Origin: Xenopus tropicalis
Lineage: Eukaryota > Chordata > Amphibia > Anura > Pipidae
Direction of reading: 5' to 3'
NCBI RefSeq assembly: GCF_000004195.4
Contig: NC_030681.2
Span: forward strand, 88,543,681-88,607,680
DNA length: 64,000 nt
Below the pieces are notes generated by a model that saw only the letters and a program-made list of their open reading frames with translations, searched no databases and was not told the DNA's origin. Positions 23,701-38,809 of this stretch are shown here, piece by piece (positions within the stretch are counted from its first letter, which is position 1; every line of letters starts with the position of its first letter). Position numbers and translations under genes: made by a program.

Positions 23701-26700
23701 GAGCGACTAATACAGTCTATTCTGGGAATGGGCATTAGTTAACATCTACTGTCAGGCTGTCTTAAAAACCATTAATAACTATGTTTCCTTTAGTGTAAAA
23801 TGGATCCTAAGATAGTTCTGCTGGTACAAATCAACAGGGTAATCCAAATAAATACCTTTGGGTATTGACCAGCACCCTATTCCGTTCTGGGTCTCTAACT
23901 TCTTCATTAGAGAGCACATACTTCACCTACCATTCAATAAGGACTCTCTTTGATAATAATAATAATAATAAAACTCTCCTGATGATTAAGGTAATATATT
24001 TAGCTAGACTGAGATTTAATATAATACTGGAAGTCTGAATTGGGACAAGACACACTGTATCAGATTTTTTTAAACACCTAAGGCTTGACTTTGCATGTAT
24101 CTTTCAATGGGGAACCTGTTTTATATGCCTGTACAGGTGTAGGACCCATTATCCAGAATGCTCGGGACCAAGGGTATTCCGGATAAGGGGTCTTTCTGTA
24201 ATTTGTATCTTCATACCTTAAGTCTACTAAAAAAATCAATAAAACAAATATTAAACACAGTAGGATTGTTTTGCGGACAATATGGTTAATTATACCTTAG
24301 TTGGGATAAAGTACAAGGTACTGTTTTATTATTACAGAGAAAAAGAAAATCAATTTTAAAAATCTGAATTATTTGATTAAAATGGAGTCTATGGGAGACA
24401 GACTTTCTGTAATTCGGAGCTTTGTGGATAACGGGTTTCCAGATAATGGATCTCATACCTGTATATGTAAACACAACATTTGTTAGTTTGTTTTAATTGA
24501 ACACAGAAGAAAGAAATAGACTACTAATTCATATCAAATTACTTGAGTCTTATTAAGTCATTTGCCCTTATATATTTTTTTCCTAAAGTAGGCCAGTGCT
24601 ATCAACAACAATTGCTTTTTTTGTAATGTGCGGTTCATGATGATTATGCAGTTTGCTGTACTTTTTTGCACAACTTATTAAAAACTGTGTAAAATCATAC
24701 CAGAAAAAGCTGACTTGTCAGCTGAGCTAGTAATAACCTGATCCCATGTGGTGGGTGGAAGAAATCTGCTAACGTTTCTGTGCTATAATTTGAAATGTTT
24801 AAATGGAACGGTCATTGCTTTACTGTTATAAATACACTTGCCATTATGCCTGTAATTAAATGATGGAACTAGGGGTAGCAGTTACTAAGATCTTCTATAT
24901 CTCATCTCATTTCACTGCATCTCTTTCAAACAAAATGAGACGGATGGTAACTTAATCTTATCAGACACCATGGAATAGTATAGTGTCTTTTCAGTCATTC
25001 ACTTTAGTACACTGAAAATGGAGAATTGTTTAATACTTACCATATTTCTTTTCTTCTGGCCACTTAATATATCAGCATTACACATGGGAGTTCTTTCTGC
25101 CCATAAACAAGACAGACCCCCACCCCCTCCAAAACCTTAAAGGCACTTATGGGGATCAAGACCTTGAAAAAAAAAAACTCTTGGGGAGGTAGGGTAGATG
25201 TTTGAATCTGTAGTTATTCCAGCAATTGCAAAATGATGAAGGATTGGTTTCCATCCCCCTGAGGCCTTTCTTACCAGGAACAAGACTGAATATATTCCCT
25301 TAAATTGCTCCAAACTCAATACATTAGCTCCTGGACTGAGATCCAGCGCCTGGACAGGAAACTTGAAGAACTGTCAGGAGAAAAGGAGAGACTGAACCCT
25401 CTAGGGCAGTGCTGTCCAACTGGTGGTGGCCCGCGACTCCCTTCTCTGTGGCGCCCACCTGTCTGGCTGCTTTGATGGTTTACCTTTGTGTAAACTTTAA
25501 ATGGTATCAGTACTGACATTAACTGGCCCCCTGCATGGTTCACACCTCAGATTCAGGCTGTAATCCCCCTGTATTGTTTTAAATATGTAATCCTCTGTAC
25601 TATTCACACCTTTTAATCTCTGCATTGTTCACACCTCAGGCTCAGGCTGTAATCACCCACATTGTTCTCCTGTTCACACCGTAGACTGTAGGGGCAGTGT
25701 CAGCATTGTGTCATTGTATGTACTGCCTGACCTATGTTGCCTGTGTGTATGGCACACACAGGCAGCATAGGGCAAGACAGATTATGGCACATACAGGCAG
25801 CATAGGGCAGGTGGAGTATGGCACATACAGGCAGCATAGGGCAGGCAGAGTATGGCACAGGCAGGATAGGGCAGGCAGAGTATGGCACACACAGGGAGCA
25901 TAGGGCAGGTGGAGTATGACACACACACAAGCAGCATAGGGCAGGTGGAGTATGGAACACACAGGCAGCTAAGGGCAGGCAGAGTATGACACACACATGC
26001 AGGGTAGGGCAGGCAGACTATGGCACACACAGGCAGCATAGGGCAGGCAGACTATGGCACACACAGGCAGCATTGGGCAGGCAGACTATGGCACACACAG
26101 GCAGCATAGGGCAGGCAGAGTATGGCACATACAGGCAGCATAGGCAGACAGAGTACTGCCTGTGTGTGCCATACTCTGCCTGCCCTATGCTGCCTGTGGG
26201 AGGTTAACCTGGCAGGGGTTTTGTTCTGGGAGTTTGTTAGCAGTTGGAAATAGCCATTAAACGGTCCCTAAGGTGTGTAATTATGTGCTGGGGGTTGCTG
26301 TGCTATCCACAGGGGAGGAGGAGGCATATGGATTTAAGGGTGTTTTATAATATAACATAATATAATTCTTTCACATAAGAATGATGGTTGATATCCCCGT
26401 AGTGAGGACCAGGCATTTGGGTTTTTGCTGTACTACCACCATTGTGATAACTGGTTTGAAGTGGGTGTGGTTTAAAAAAGGGGAGTGCTCAAAACTGACT
26501 TCCATTAGTGGCCCTCCACTGTGTATGTTGGAGGAATTCTTGCCCTCGACACCGCAGACGTTGGACAGCACTGCTCTAGGGTATTGAAAGTTGCTCCCAG
26601 GTAAGTAAGGGACTGAGAAGGAGTGAGCTGGTGCTTTTCCGAGTTCATAAGCAACCCATGGGCCTCCAGGAAACTAATAACCTTGTCTCTGTGACATCTG

Positions 26701-29700
26701 AGAGTCTCCTCTCCCTGACATCAATATGACATCTATATTATCTCATATAAAGGCTCCCTCCAGCCTCAGAACAGCTTTCAAAGTGATCAAGACCTTGAAA
26801 AAGACTCTTGGGTAGGTAGATAGAACAAAGGGTGGGCACTGAAACTGGTAGTGCTTTCCAGAGACCTCCCTCTTTTCTCCAGGACTAGGATAAGAGTAGA
26901 CAGGAAGCAGGGCATACTCCAGGTGATAACCCATTCTTAACACTTAATAGGACATGTTGGTTTGACAAGGAGTCTTGCCAAACTTGATTAAACTGCACTA
27001 GCCTGTCCCCAGCCTTCCCTCTTGTCGCTGGATATAGTTAGAAAGACTTCTTGGGTGGCTGGGATGCCTTTGTCTTATCTCCCAGTATTGGAGCCAAAGA
27101 GTGCAATGGATAGCTTCTGAGATGGCCATAAAGCAAGCTGGCAGTCTAGTTAAATCTACTACTGCCTTTGACATGGAGCCTGCAGTAACCTTTAATTCTG
27201 CCAAGGTTTCTGAAATAAATGTTTTTATCTGGCCCTTCACTCATGTTTTTGACTATGGTATCAATCTAGAGAGACATGCCTTTAGCCACTGAAATGAGAG
27301 CCACGGCTGGCGTGCATGATGCTCCTGCCACCAGAAATCCCTTTCTGAGGTCAGATTCCACCTGCCTGTCTATCGGGTATTAAGGGCAGTTGAATCATCA
27401 GTAGGGAAGGTGGTCTTTTTAGCCAATCTGATTTCTGGATCGACTGGAGAAGGGGTATTCTAATCTTTGACCTCACACTCTGTAAAAGGCTATAGCTTGG
27501 AATATTAAGTGCCTGGGAGAGACAGGAGAGCTTTCTGGCACCTTTTTGCCACTCTGGCAAGATGACAGAAAGAGAGACAGCAATAAAGAAATAAAAAAAA
27601 AAGGAGAGAGAGATAGAGGGGCAACAGAAAAGAAAAGTAAGAACGAGGACCTGGACAAAAACAACTGCATCTTGAAGAAGATATATTGTCCCAGTGGATT
27701 ATAATCTCTCAATTATAGAAGAAATGTGATTTAAAAAGTTGTGTTTCGGGATGATTTATTAAACATTTCTCCAAAAACTCCCACCCATCTGTTCTATATC
27801 CTGTTGTCTGCTGTCCCAGGCTATGAAGAGCTGTCGCCACTCCAAAAAAAAGCACCATTTTACAAGGTATTTTTTTAAAGCCCAAAGCAAAACCAGCACC
27901 ATGTATTATTCATTATTGCCTACAAGATTGGAAGGGTTTTCAGTTAATGCCTCTTTTAAAACTCTTATCCAGGAATGAAAGAAATAACTGCCTCATAGCC
28001 ACATAGAATAAATGTATACTCCTAATCAAGATGGGCACCTCAAACATCTGCAATCTGGTGCGATCTTGGAGGAGACATAAGAAACACATCCAGTGGGAAA
28101 ATGGAGCGATTTCACAAGAACAGCTCCCTGGATCCTCTGTGGCATGGGCAGCCTCCAGACCACCCTATGTCACACCTCAGGCCAGAGGAAAAGAAAAGTC
28201 TCACTCTAAGTCCGAAACTTTCTCCAAGTCCTCTTCTAGACTTCAAGACCATGCACTCTGCATTTATTTACCCAGAGAAGTTTCAGAACCACTTAAAGAA
28301 CCTGATCAAACTTAGGGAAGTTCCATATGACCTAGGTGCCTTTAAGGTTTTGGAGGGGGAGGGACATATTATCCGTGGGGGGGTGTGAGGGTGTAATGCT
28401 TATATGGAGTGGCCAGGAAAATGGTTTAGGTGATGGTGAAGTAGTTAGCACCTCTGCCTTACCATTCTAGGCCCAATTCAAGCCAGGGCACTACAAATTC
28501 ATACTAAACATGCATTTACAGGTGAAATAACTCTTTCATTTTTGGGGTATATGTCACAGTGGATTATACTGTATAATTTTTGCTAACTGGAGTTCTGTTT
28601 AACAGGTTATAACAACCAACAATTTATTTTTGTCTTTTGCTTTATCATAGTTAGAGATCTGATTTAAAGGACATCTATCACCCAGATTTTATTCCCACTA
28701 TGGAGGTACTTGCAATCTGGTTAGGGGAAACAACAAATTTTTCCAGAAAAAAAAAAATGCAACTTATTGAGGCGGTTTAGCCACCATAGGCTAAAGTACA
28801 AGTCGCCGCAACAAATCGTGTGCTTATTTGTGACGCGACAATTAGTTGTGATGTCTTATTTCCCTGTGTGTCTTTGCCCTTATGGCAGCCATACACTGGA
28901 AGATTTTAGCTGCCGATTCGGGACCTTTAGATTCGGCAGCTTATCTGCCCATGTATGGGCACTCCCAACAGGACTACCAGACCAAGATCTGGCCTAAAAT
29001 TCGGTGGATCTCGATCAGGCAGGTTTGATTTTCCATCGGTCCAACAGCGCCTATGCCTGCTGGTATAATTCAATTGTTTGGCCCTAGGGTGGACATATTC
29101 ACTTTTACTGATATCGCTTGCCTCGTCTCCCACCATACACACACAACTTATTGTAACGTTTATATTGGTGCATGTATGGACACCTAAAGAGCTATAAATA
29201 GATGGATAAGGCTATAATGAAGTATTTGGCACTTATGGAAAATCCCTTTTGGGAATTGCATTGAATGTTGTTTCACATGCTAGATACATTAAAAAGGGTT
29301 TAACCAAAAGTATGTTTCTAATGTAAACCACTACTATCTTGAATTAGAAGCAAATCCTCAGCATGCTGCTGTTCTGCAAAAGTAGTGTATAGAAGAATGC
29401 TGTAAAACTGCAAGGGTGGTGGTGACTCTGAGTATGCTGAAATAAACGTACGCCAACAGTATCTTTATTGTAGAAGGCAACAGAACTCTGCCTGTGTAGG
29501 GTGCAAAGCCTGGGTAAATATCTGTTTAACAATGACACAACAGGTAGAATGACAGCATTTAAAGAAGAGCAAGCTAAAGTTCAGCCTGGGCTCCAGAGAG
29601 AAAAGAGTAAAATTCTATATTCTTTTTCGAAAGGCATAACATGACATTTAAGTGGCATTTCTTTGCCTTCCAGAAATCAAAGGAAAATACCAAAGTCATT

Positions 29701-32700
29701 TGCAAACGATGCAAGGCAATGCTGGGAGAGAAGGTGTCATCAGGTATGTTACATAACACTAATTCAGAGCTGAAAATATTCATTTGCCATGTGCGATTTG
29801 TACATACAGACAAAGAAATTAATATCTTCTCACACATTGTTTTTGAGATAAAACGCTAGAGAATGGGATGCCAATTCACCATATCTCCAGCTGGGTGAGA
29901 ATGGAGGGGCAGTAGGCTATGTATTGCTTTTCACCAGCAAGGTCATACGGGACTTATATAATGCTCCTACAATGCATTATATCTTGAGAATTCCACTCAT
30001 AATATTAATAAGAAAAGGCCACCCCCTTTTGAGGGCACAGGAGATTTCCATCTCTACTCTAAACTACAGGCTGGAAAATGCCCTCAGAGATTAATCTTTG
30101 TGTTATTGCTTTAAGTGATAGACCCAGAAAACAAAGAGATTTTTAAAAAATTGCTGTTAATTTAAACTTTTAACTTTAAAACAATCGAAAATTTGGAATT
30201 AATGTATATTCAAAAGTTGCTTAGAATTACAGTTTCATTAATTGTGCAAAAACATAAACAACCTTAACAAATAACTTAGCCACCCACATGCTGGGCCATA
30301 TTAGGCTAATATGATTTTATGCTCTTGGGCTAACAGTCACACATTCATGCACCTTGTTTGATGGAGACCCATCAGACAAGGTGCTCCTCTTCCGACAGGC
30401 TTTTCAAACCCGCCCAATTAATATCTGGACAATTTTTGTGCAGATATCAGTTGGGAAAGCCCATTGGTCGGTCCCATACATGGGTTGATAAGGTGTTGAC
30501 TCAATAGTTTAAATCTACCCTTGTATACCCACTTTAGGATTGTGTGGAACATAAACAAGTGAGAGTAAAGTGTTATCTTTATCTGTTTATTCATTTTGCT
30601 TGCTTTGAGCATTGAACCCTCTTTTACTGCAAGATCAAGTGTTAAAAGTCAATTGTTTTCTCTTTGTAGATGCTATCAAGTACTATATCACAGAAATAAT
30701 GATTCAGCCATCAAGCCAAGGTTATAACATGATCTCAAGGTAAATGAAAGATAAACAACACTGCAAAACCTATGGATTCTTTATAATTTAGTATTGCAAA
30801 ATGTCAGATTTGATCAGCTTCTTTGCATGGCTATTTTTTTTTTACTGTGTCAGTGTTTTTCTTAAACCATTGTTAATTAGGGCATATTGTACATTTAATA
30901 AGTGTAACCCCTTTTTGGCTATAATTAGACAAACCACGGCTATGGACAGAGCATGGGGTACTTTGGGACTCTCTTTCAAAGGAATGGGCCATCACTATGT
31001 GGAAGGAATTGGGATGAATGATGTTGATGTACTACAACTCCCACTGGTACCGTGTAGTGTGTTAGTTCAAATTAAGAAAGATGCCAGGAGCTCTTGCAAT
31101 CAAACTGTTAACTCTTTATTGTCCAAGACAGATGTTATAAGCACAGGGATGAATCAATACTCGCAGAGACATGTAGATATAGCAGAACCCACTGAGGATA
31201 GCAAAGGAGGGTACCAACGGTTTATCCCACCTCTTGGTAGAGTCTGGGCAGGGTAAAGTACCTGTCAGCTTGACACCACTATGGAAGGCAGTCTGGATAG
31301 TGAAGTCAATCCCCAGGTTGATAACCTTAACTTTTGTGGGTCCTACAGCTGGGCAGAGATCAGGGTTTATACTAGCCTGTATCCTGTCACTAGTCCGTGG
31401 CCCTAAGATAAGGCAACATTGCCTAGTGGAAGAAATACTTCCAGCTGTCTTCTAGTTGGGGCTGAGCTGCCCTTACTATATAAATCTGACTGAACTCACT
31501 CCTCCTAGAGGGTTCTATTACAAGTACTGCTATTCTGGCTAAGCCTCGTTCACAGGGCCCTATCCCCGACTTCCTTCAGACTAGATATTGGGGTCTGAGG
31601 TGATAATGGCTGTACTGGGGCCTAGTGCTGCACCCAGGCTCAGAGGGAGCTGTGCTTAGGTAGCAGACAGGCAGCCAAAGAGGAAGTCACACCTCCTTGA
31701 CAGACACTATATGAGGCTGCAATGGGTGTGAACAACCATATGGGCCAATAAAGGATAAGGTATAACTATAAACTGTTAAAAAGGCTTCTGCCCAGTAACA
31801 AGGGAAGGTGTGAAGAGGTAGGGATATCACACCATAGGGCATTTAAACCTATGGGTCCCTACATAAGGTTTTTCTTTGTTTGCTTTGCTAGAGACCACAT
31901 AAACATCCACAGGCAGTACTAGACTTTAGGCATTTTGAGGCCAAAATCTGTGCCATGGGCAGGCCAACGCCAGGAAAAGTCTGATGCCAGCGTATGGGCT
32001 GATTCTCAGCCTACTTTTATCTGCAAGCCAGGAATCGGCATGTGGCATTAGCCTAAAACTGTGTGTCCCTTTAAAACATTCTCACAGAACTCCAGGCTGC
32101 AGTGTACTTAAACCCACTTGGCTTTGGGTAGCTCCCTATGCTTGTCTCCTGATATGGCCCTTTAGCAAATTTCTAGATATGGGTCTTATCTGTTATTTAG
32201 AGCTACTAAAAACATTTACGTTTTTCCAGGAATGTTTTTGCCATCCATATGGCTTTATGCTTGCTTAGTTATTATCAAGTACCCTTGTTTTGTCCACTAT
32301 TACAGAGATAAATCTAATCCCATGTTGAAATAGAATTCTAAGGGAATGATTATAGCATATTAAAAAGCTTTCTGGGAAAGGTTTTCAATATAATACATCT
32401 CATCTGTTTTCCTTAGCCAAGTTGTAAGGCCCAGACATGGCCCCTTACACACAAATTACCCTTCTGTCTTTGTAAGATTGTAAGCTTTAAGAGATAAATA
32501 AAACATACATTTATCCATCCTTCTGGTCACTTACCCATTCTTGCAATGACCGGCTCTGGTTGCAAACTACTTCAAAAGTTTTGTTTGTTGTCTCTTAACG
32601 ACACGGCTCCAAATTTGTCAATTCCTTCTTTTTTAAAGGTTTGAAATGATTTAGAACATGGTTGCTTTTCTTGTCTGGTAATAATCCCCAGCCTTGGAAA

Positions 32701-35700
32701 GTTTGAGTTCTATACAGTGGGGTGCTGACAGCACATAAAGTAAATGGATAAAACAACGCATTGTGTTTCTTTTAATGAGCCTTTACTTTTAGCAGCTTGT
32801 CTTATCTTTTGATACGTTTCATGGCTACACACTGTGAAGACTGATTTTTGTATCCACAGAATGGAGTTTTTGGAAAGTATTTTAGTGCGACTTCTCATGG
32901 AACACTCTATCTGTAGGAGTAGTTTTCGGTTCTGCATTCAGGAGTCAGATGGCAAGCACTTTTTTTTGGTAAGAAATGGTTTTAAGTTCACATTATGCTG
33001 GCACGGGTAGGATAATGTTTTAGCATCCACAGATGTCTAGGTCACTGGTATCCACAAATGTATAGGTCTAGGTCTTGCTTGAAAGTTTGTGAATACACTT
33101 TTTAATATTTCTACATAAATATGTTTGTAAACATGACCTGTTTTTTTCCCTAGTGTCCTGAAACTAAATAATAAAAACCCATCTCAACAAACTCATTATT
33201 TCCATGGACTTAAAGTCTAGACTTTGATTTCAAAGATCGACTTATGTGCTTAGGGTCTTTGTCTTGTTGCATTGCCTACTTTCGCTCAGACAGATACCCT
33301 AAAAAAATTTTTTTGCATAATTTGGAAGTACTGATCAAAATTGTGTAACCAATCAATGATTGCAAGTCATCTTTTTCCAGAAACAGCAAAGCAGGACTCC
33401 ACTGCTCTCAGTCTGCGTTTTTTCTTAAAGGAGAAGGAAAGGCTTATAAAGAGTTAATCTCAAGCTGCAGGCATACCTTCTGTTCTTTCAATAGTGCCCT
33501 TAAGTCTCCCTATATTCCTCCTGTTCAGATGATCAGAAGCCTCATAGGAAAACAAAACGCTGAGCTCTGTAAAGAAGGTTCCCATAATGCCTCGCTCCTG
33601 CACAAAGACCGGTGTACATGCTCAGTAAGACTAAGAGGAAGCTTACTGCTGATTGACTCAGATCACATATTCCTAAGGGGGGGGGGAGTTCTTAGTATTC
33701 TTAAGGGAGGGGGGAGCAGGAGAGGGGAATGAGGAGAAAGCTGCGTGTCTCTGGCACGGGAAAACAAAGAGACCATAAATCCTGTATCTTTTGACAGAGA
33801 ACTCAGTGCAGCATTTCTGCTTATGGCTGTATTTACATAGACCTTTCTGATATGGCTAACTTAGCTTTTACCTTTCCTTCTCATTTAAAGCTGAGCGAAG
33901 CAAATCTGCTCCCTTCTGCAGCTATGTTTATCTGCACTAAAAATGAGAGCCAATGCTCCTTGTGTCCTTGGCCTCAAACCATGGTACTTCCACTAGCATT
34001 CACATATGGGAAAATATTCTTCTGCTGAAATGTAGTGTTTGCCTTTCACCAATCATAACATTTTTCAAAACTGCACTGGTTCATAGTACTTCTGTAGGAG
34101 CACCACATCACAGTGTAGATGTTCTCTTGAGGCCTGGGCCAGTGTGCATTCACAGTAGAGTAGAAAGCTGGATTTCTGCTTCTAGGTCTAGCTTTTCACT
34201 CTACTGCACATATGAACGAGAACTGAGAAGAAGATACAAAAGAAGATGATGTGGTGCTCCTGCAGTTGTACCCTGGCCTGGTTCACTTCTTATCAAAAAA
34301 GAGCACCGGCCCAGCATATCAGGTAACTGATTATAATCACTAGAGGGTGTCTAACATTTTGGCACCCACCAGTGATTATACCTTTTTCTTCACCTTTCCA
34401 GTGATTATACCTTTCTTTCCTCTTTAAATAAGGAGATTATTCCACTGATTAAAACACCTGCCTCTGATTTTCCCTTCAAATGAACTGAGAATCCTAGTGG
34501 TTCACATACTTTCACCACAAACAAATATGAAACTTTGGATCATTTTCCTCAATAAACAAATTAATTTGGTTTTAGGAATTTCAAAGAAAATAGATCATAC
34601 CACTATGTAATGCTAGGTTATGTCAGTCAATTAATGGACAAAGCTGACTTGTACACCTAAAGTTTTTCCTTTTATGGTTAGAATTTGAATTATTTCCTGT
34701 CAGGTGATTAAAACACAGCATCACAGCGTGACTTGGGGTAAAAGATTCAAAAGGGCAGTATTTACTGATATTTAATGCCAATTTGGTAGATTCTTTGCTA
34801 GGTTCGTTATTATAATATTGAAATGATTATCTGCTGAATATTTGTTCTTAAGGTGTAGAATTTAGAGTAGTGCAGCAAAAGTGGCGCCAGCCATGTCTGG
34901 CCACCTGACATCATTTTTTTTTTCAGATATGTAAATGATATAAAGGGCTTTTGGTTTATTTGTAATGTATTATTTTCTGTCAGCTAAACAACAAGAAGTG
35001 CAAGTACAAAGAACTAAAAGTTGAGCATGCATTGATGCAATACAGGTACTCACACCCATACAAGCTTCTTGCAATTGCGAGTAGTCACTGGGAAGTAACA
35101 TTATGAGCAGGCTGTGTGCAAGTTCCCTCACTGATACAATGGAACTGACAGCCTGGATATAGAGGTAGTTATAGGGTTGCATCAATAGACACAGCTTTTA
35201 CTCTAGAATACTGGAAAAAACACAGTTTAATGGGTAAAAACCTGATATTTTACATCCAGTTTGCACCACACAACATGTTCATAAATGGATATCAAAGTTG
35301 TTACAGGGTTTCACTAATGGATTGTGTTAATAGACGCTACTGTCTTGGACAAAGAAAACTGGATGCTATGCTACTTTAAACACCATGTGCATTGACGCAC
35401 TAGAATTGAAGCCACCCCCCCCCCCTGAAAATGTACTGTATGCCACAATCTGTTGCATTACACACATGTGCAATTGACTCTTAGGGGCACATTTACTAAT
35501 CCACGAACGGTCCGAAGGTATCCGAATGCGTTATTTTCATAATGATCGGTATTTTTGCGACTTTTTCGTCGCCGTTGCGGCTTTTTCTTAAGTTCCGCAA
35601 CTTTTTCGTTGCTGTCGCGAAAAAATGTGATTGGTTTTTCCGCCGTTTACAATCGCTCAATACGAAAAAATCGTGACGGCGACGAAATAGTCGTGCAAAA

Positions 35701-38700
35701 TACGATAAATTCGCGGCGGCGATGAAAAAGTCACAACAAATACAAAAAAATCGCGCTGGCGGCGAAAAAGTTGCAAAATTTTCATTTCCAATCCGATTTT
35801 TTCCCTTTCGGGATTCGGATTCGTGGATTAGTAAATCTCCCCCTTAGCATCTAGCAGCTTTTACTCTGGAATTCTGGTAAAAACATTGCATAATGGGTAA
35901 AAGCATGACATTTTACATGAATTTTGCAACTCATACATAAATGATATGTCACACATCCCCACCGAGATGGATAAGGGGACATACATTTAAAATTGGATTT
36001 TTCCAACTCCTAATTACATATACAAGATTATTATCCAATAAGAATCAGCCACACGACTGCTACAGCAGTTATATTTTTATCTAGTAGTGATTCAGTTTGG
36101 GGTTAGAATAAGATTCAACCTTTTTCAGCAGGATTTGGATTTGGACAAATCCAAGTGAAGATGAGAATTTTTAACCCTTCTGTAGCCTACTAGCATATTA
36201 AAACTCAGATTTGGTTTGCTATTCAGTTGAATAGATTACTGTGCATTTTTATGTAATGTAATCTAACTTTGGTAGGATATAGTGCATTTTTAAGATATTA
36301 GGAGCTAGAATAAAATGTTAAATGCTTCCAGGAATTCTTTCTTCTATAAAATGAAGAAGAAAGAAGAAAGTTTAAAATCTAAAATTCACATTCAGTTATC
36401 ATCTTTCATAAACTGGAATGCTGGTACTGTTGCTTTAAAAATCAGTGCATGTGATTGATGGACTACATATGCCATTATCGTTGGGCTAGATTTGGTATAT
36501 TTGTTTCCCCTTTAAACAAATAGGTTCACTGACTGTATGTACAGTATATAGTTTGTAACAATTTTGCAGCGTGAATGCATCAGCACAAACAAATAAAAGA
36601 AATGTCTCACTTTTCACAAAAATATATAGCACAGCATTTTTCCCGATTGCCTCAGTGTCTATTAATCTGTCACCCTCAATAAAGTTCCAACAAAACAAAT
36701 CTAATCTTTTCAAATAATATGTTATATTGAAGATTCTGACTTGTACTGCCCCAATAAATTTAGTTATAACCTACAACTCGTACTTCTTATGTTCTGGAAT
36801 AAAGATTAATTGCAAGTATTGTTTCAGTACAAAAGTGCAATAAAAAACTTAGTAGGGAACTTTCCACCTGTTCAAGATGAAAATATTTACTTTCTTCCTT
36901 TTGAATTAGAGACTTTTGTTTAAAGGAGAATATCACAGCAAAGGGGGTATTTTAGGGGTCCACAGTGGCACCCTTCAGAGCCTCCCACCCCACTCCTTTA
37001 ATTGATGCTAAATACCATATATTTTTTAAAACATGCTTTTAGCATATGTTAGATTTTGTGTTATTTTTAATTAGTTCTGGACAGGGGTCCCTTTAAACTA
37101 GTATATAAATGTTAATGTGAACTTCCCCTTTATGTGGGCAGCTAACCGTTGTGAGTATATTTATATGTCTGTGTTTTCAGATGAACAGATAAGCATATTA
37201 CAATACAGATGTTTCCCAAGGACCCTTTAAAATTATTATGGTTACCAACAACTGCATTTTAGGGACACCACTTTGATAAATTATTACTACCAGTGAGATT
37301 GTATATACACATTTCTGCTTCTGCTTGATTATTTATAGCACAACAGTTGCCAGTAACAAAGCAAACACATCTGTGTGTGTTTATACACTCACAGATATAT
37401 CTGTGCTTAGATTTAAGCAGTTTAGCTAATACAGTATGCTGTTTACATATAGTTTACTGCTTTCCTATACTTTGTATAATATTGCAGGTACTTGTGTTTC
37501 TGAAAGGAAGAAAATAGGCTTATGCTTTTTATTATTCTTTTTTATACTGACTGCATTTCAAATAATATCTGAATCTAATTAAGTTTTGATATATGCAAAA
37601 AACTGATTGTTTTATATCCATTACAACCCCTTGGAATCAAATTCATATAAAATGTCATTCTTCTGGGGCAATTAAAATACAGTTTTTCCCTGTCTGCCAT
37701 TTCATCTTCAACAAAAGCACTCCTTACCTTATTATGTGAATATTGTTATCAACTTCTCTCTAATTCATTATAAATTCATGCCTCTCTGCATGTTAACAAA
37801 CAAGTAAAATTCTGTGATTTTGATTCATATTCAGGTAATTTGATTTTCAAAGAAGATGTGACCACAAAGAATTATGTTTTTTCAGTTTATGGCATACGGC
37901 TATGCAAACAAAGGGACCTAGTCTGTAAAATGTTTATAAAGTGCCATTTGCATTGTATATTTAAATTTTGCAGACAAAAGCATATATTAGGGTTCACATT
38001 ATTTACTTTATATACTTTAATAGGTTGGATGCTGTGTGAGTAACTAAACTTGAATCTAATATTTTTTTTAATGTTGCCAAGTTTTTGTATTAAAGAAAAA
38101 ACACCACAAAAATAATTTCACTATGATAACACTATCTAAAAAAAAAATTACATAATATTGAGGGAACATACATCCTGTTACTTCAGCTATTGCTATTGGC
38201 TATTATAGTTTGGTAATAGCTTAATTTGTTGTTTTTTGTTCTGCTTTATTTAGCTTTGGCTTTTGAATTCGGATACATTATTAGTGGAATCACCAAGAAA
38301 GCCTGGGACTGTGAATAATTCTTTCTTCTCTGACAATAATGTTGTGTCTTCCACAAGAGCACTAGAGGCTAAAAATGCCATACGGGTACTCTTCTTACCT
38401 TGCTCAGAAAACAGAAACAAAGAGTAAGTGATTCCATTATGTCTCATAAATGTCCATATATGTTTTTTAAACCCCTTGCACCAATAGGGAAACAAAGGTG
38501 TTAGCTGATATTAGCTGATCCAAGCACCTTCATTAAGAATCAGTGGCAACTGTAACATAAAAGTTGACAAAGCAAAATAACTCTGATACCTCTGTAATAT
38601 TACTTTGAGCAAGTGCCTTATATTTTAAACTAAGATTTTTCTTAACATAAATAAACACAAATCTCCTGCTTCTTCTGTGCTAAATGCTGCCTTTTGATTC

Positions 38701-38774
38701 CAAAATGACTGGATGGATGCTCCCTGGCAATTCTTTGTTATTTTTTATATGATTTGCAATTATTGGCTGACCTA

Positions 38775-38809
<35 letters not shown>

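Larger units (their letters stand above)
25130..27560 (-). mobile_element. DIRS-like reverse transcriptase fragment, interrupted
   Basis: Minus-strand readings outside the hAT insert resemble [26 protein letters not shown] with ILMSGR where the YLDD-type block is expected; [19 protein letters not shown] at 25.2 kb; [18 protein letters not shown] near 27.0 kb. Many stops are present and the RT blocks are not in normal order, so the copy is rearranged. Whether it belongs to the same family as the recombinase fragment at 3 kb is unknown. Confidence 0.5.
20229..29673 (+). other. UBE3D intron 4
   Basis: From GTAAGT to GCCTTCCAG. It contains MITEs at 20.8, 24.1 and 28.9 kb, a Tc1 element nested in an older repeat, a DIRS fragment interrupted by a hAT element, and unassigned sequence at 27.6-28.9 kb where short ORFs (28031-28388) show no recognisable domain. 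Confidence 0.75.
32969..38253 (+). other. UBE3D intron 7
   Basis: From GTAAGA to TTTATTTAG. It contains T2-type MITEs at 33.4 and 36.9 kb, a MITE-like fragment at 34.1 kb and a foldback element at 35.5 kb. The rest (34.4-35.4, 35.9-36.9, 37.1-38.2 kb) is AT-rich without recognised features. Confidence 0.75.

Noticed and set aside
25697..26207. Several open frames and a CRISPR-like repeat pattern
   Set aside because: The repeats are contiguous ~35-bp minisatellite units without unique spacers, in a vertebrate intron.
28031..28388. Two overlapping ORFs of about 95 codons
   Set aside because: Ser/Lys-rich text without a recognisable motif. It might be part of a retroelement gag-like region, but this could not be supported.
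30801..31256. 151-codon plus-strand ORF
   Set aside because: It runs from intron sequence into the LTR-like segment and has no recognisable domain.
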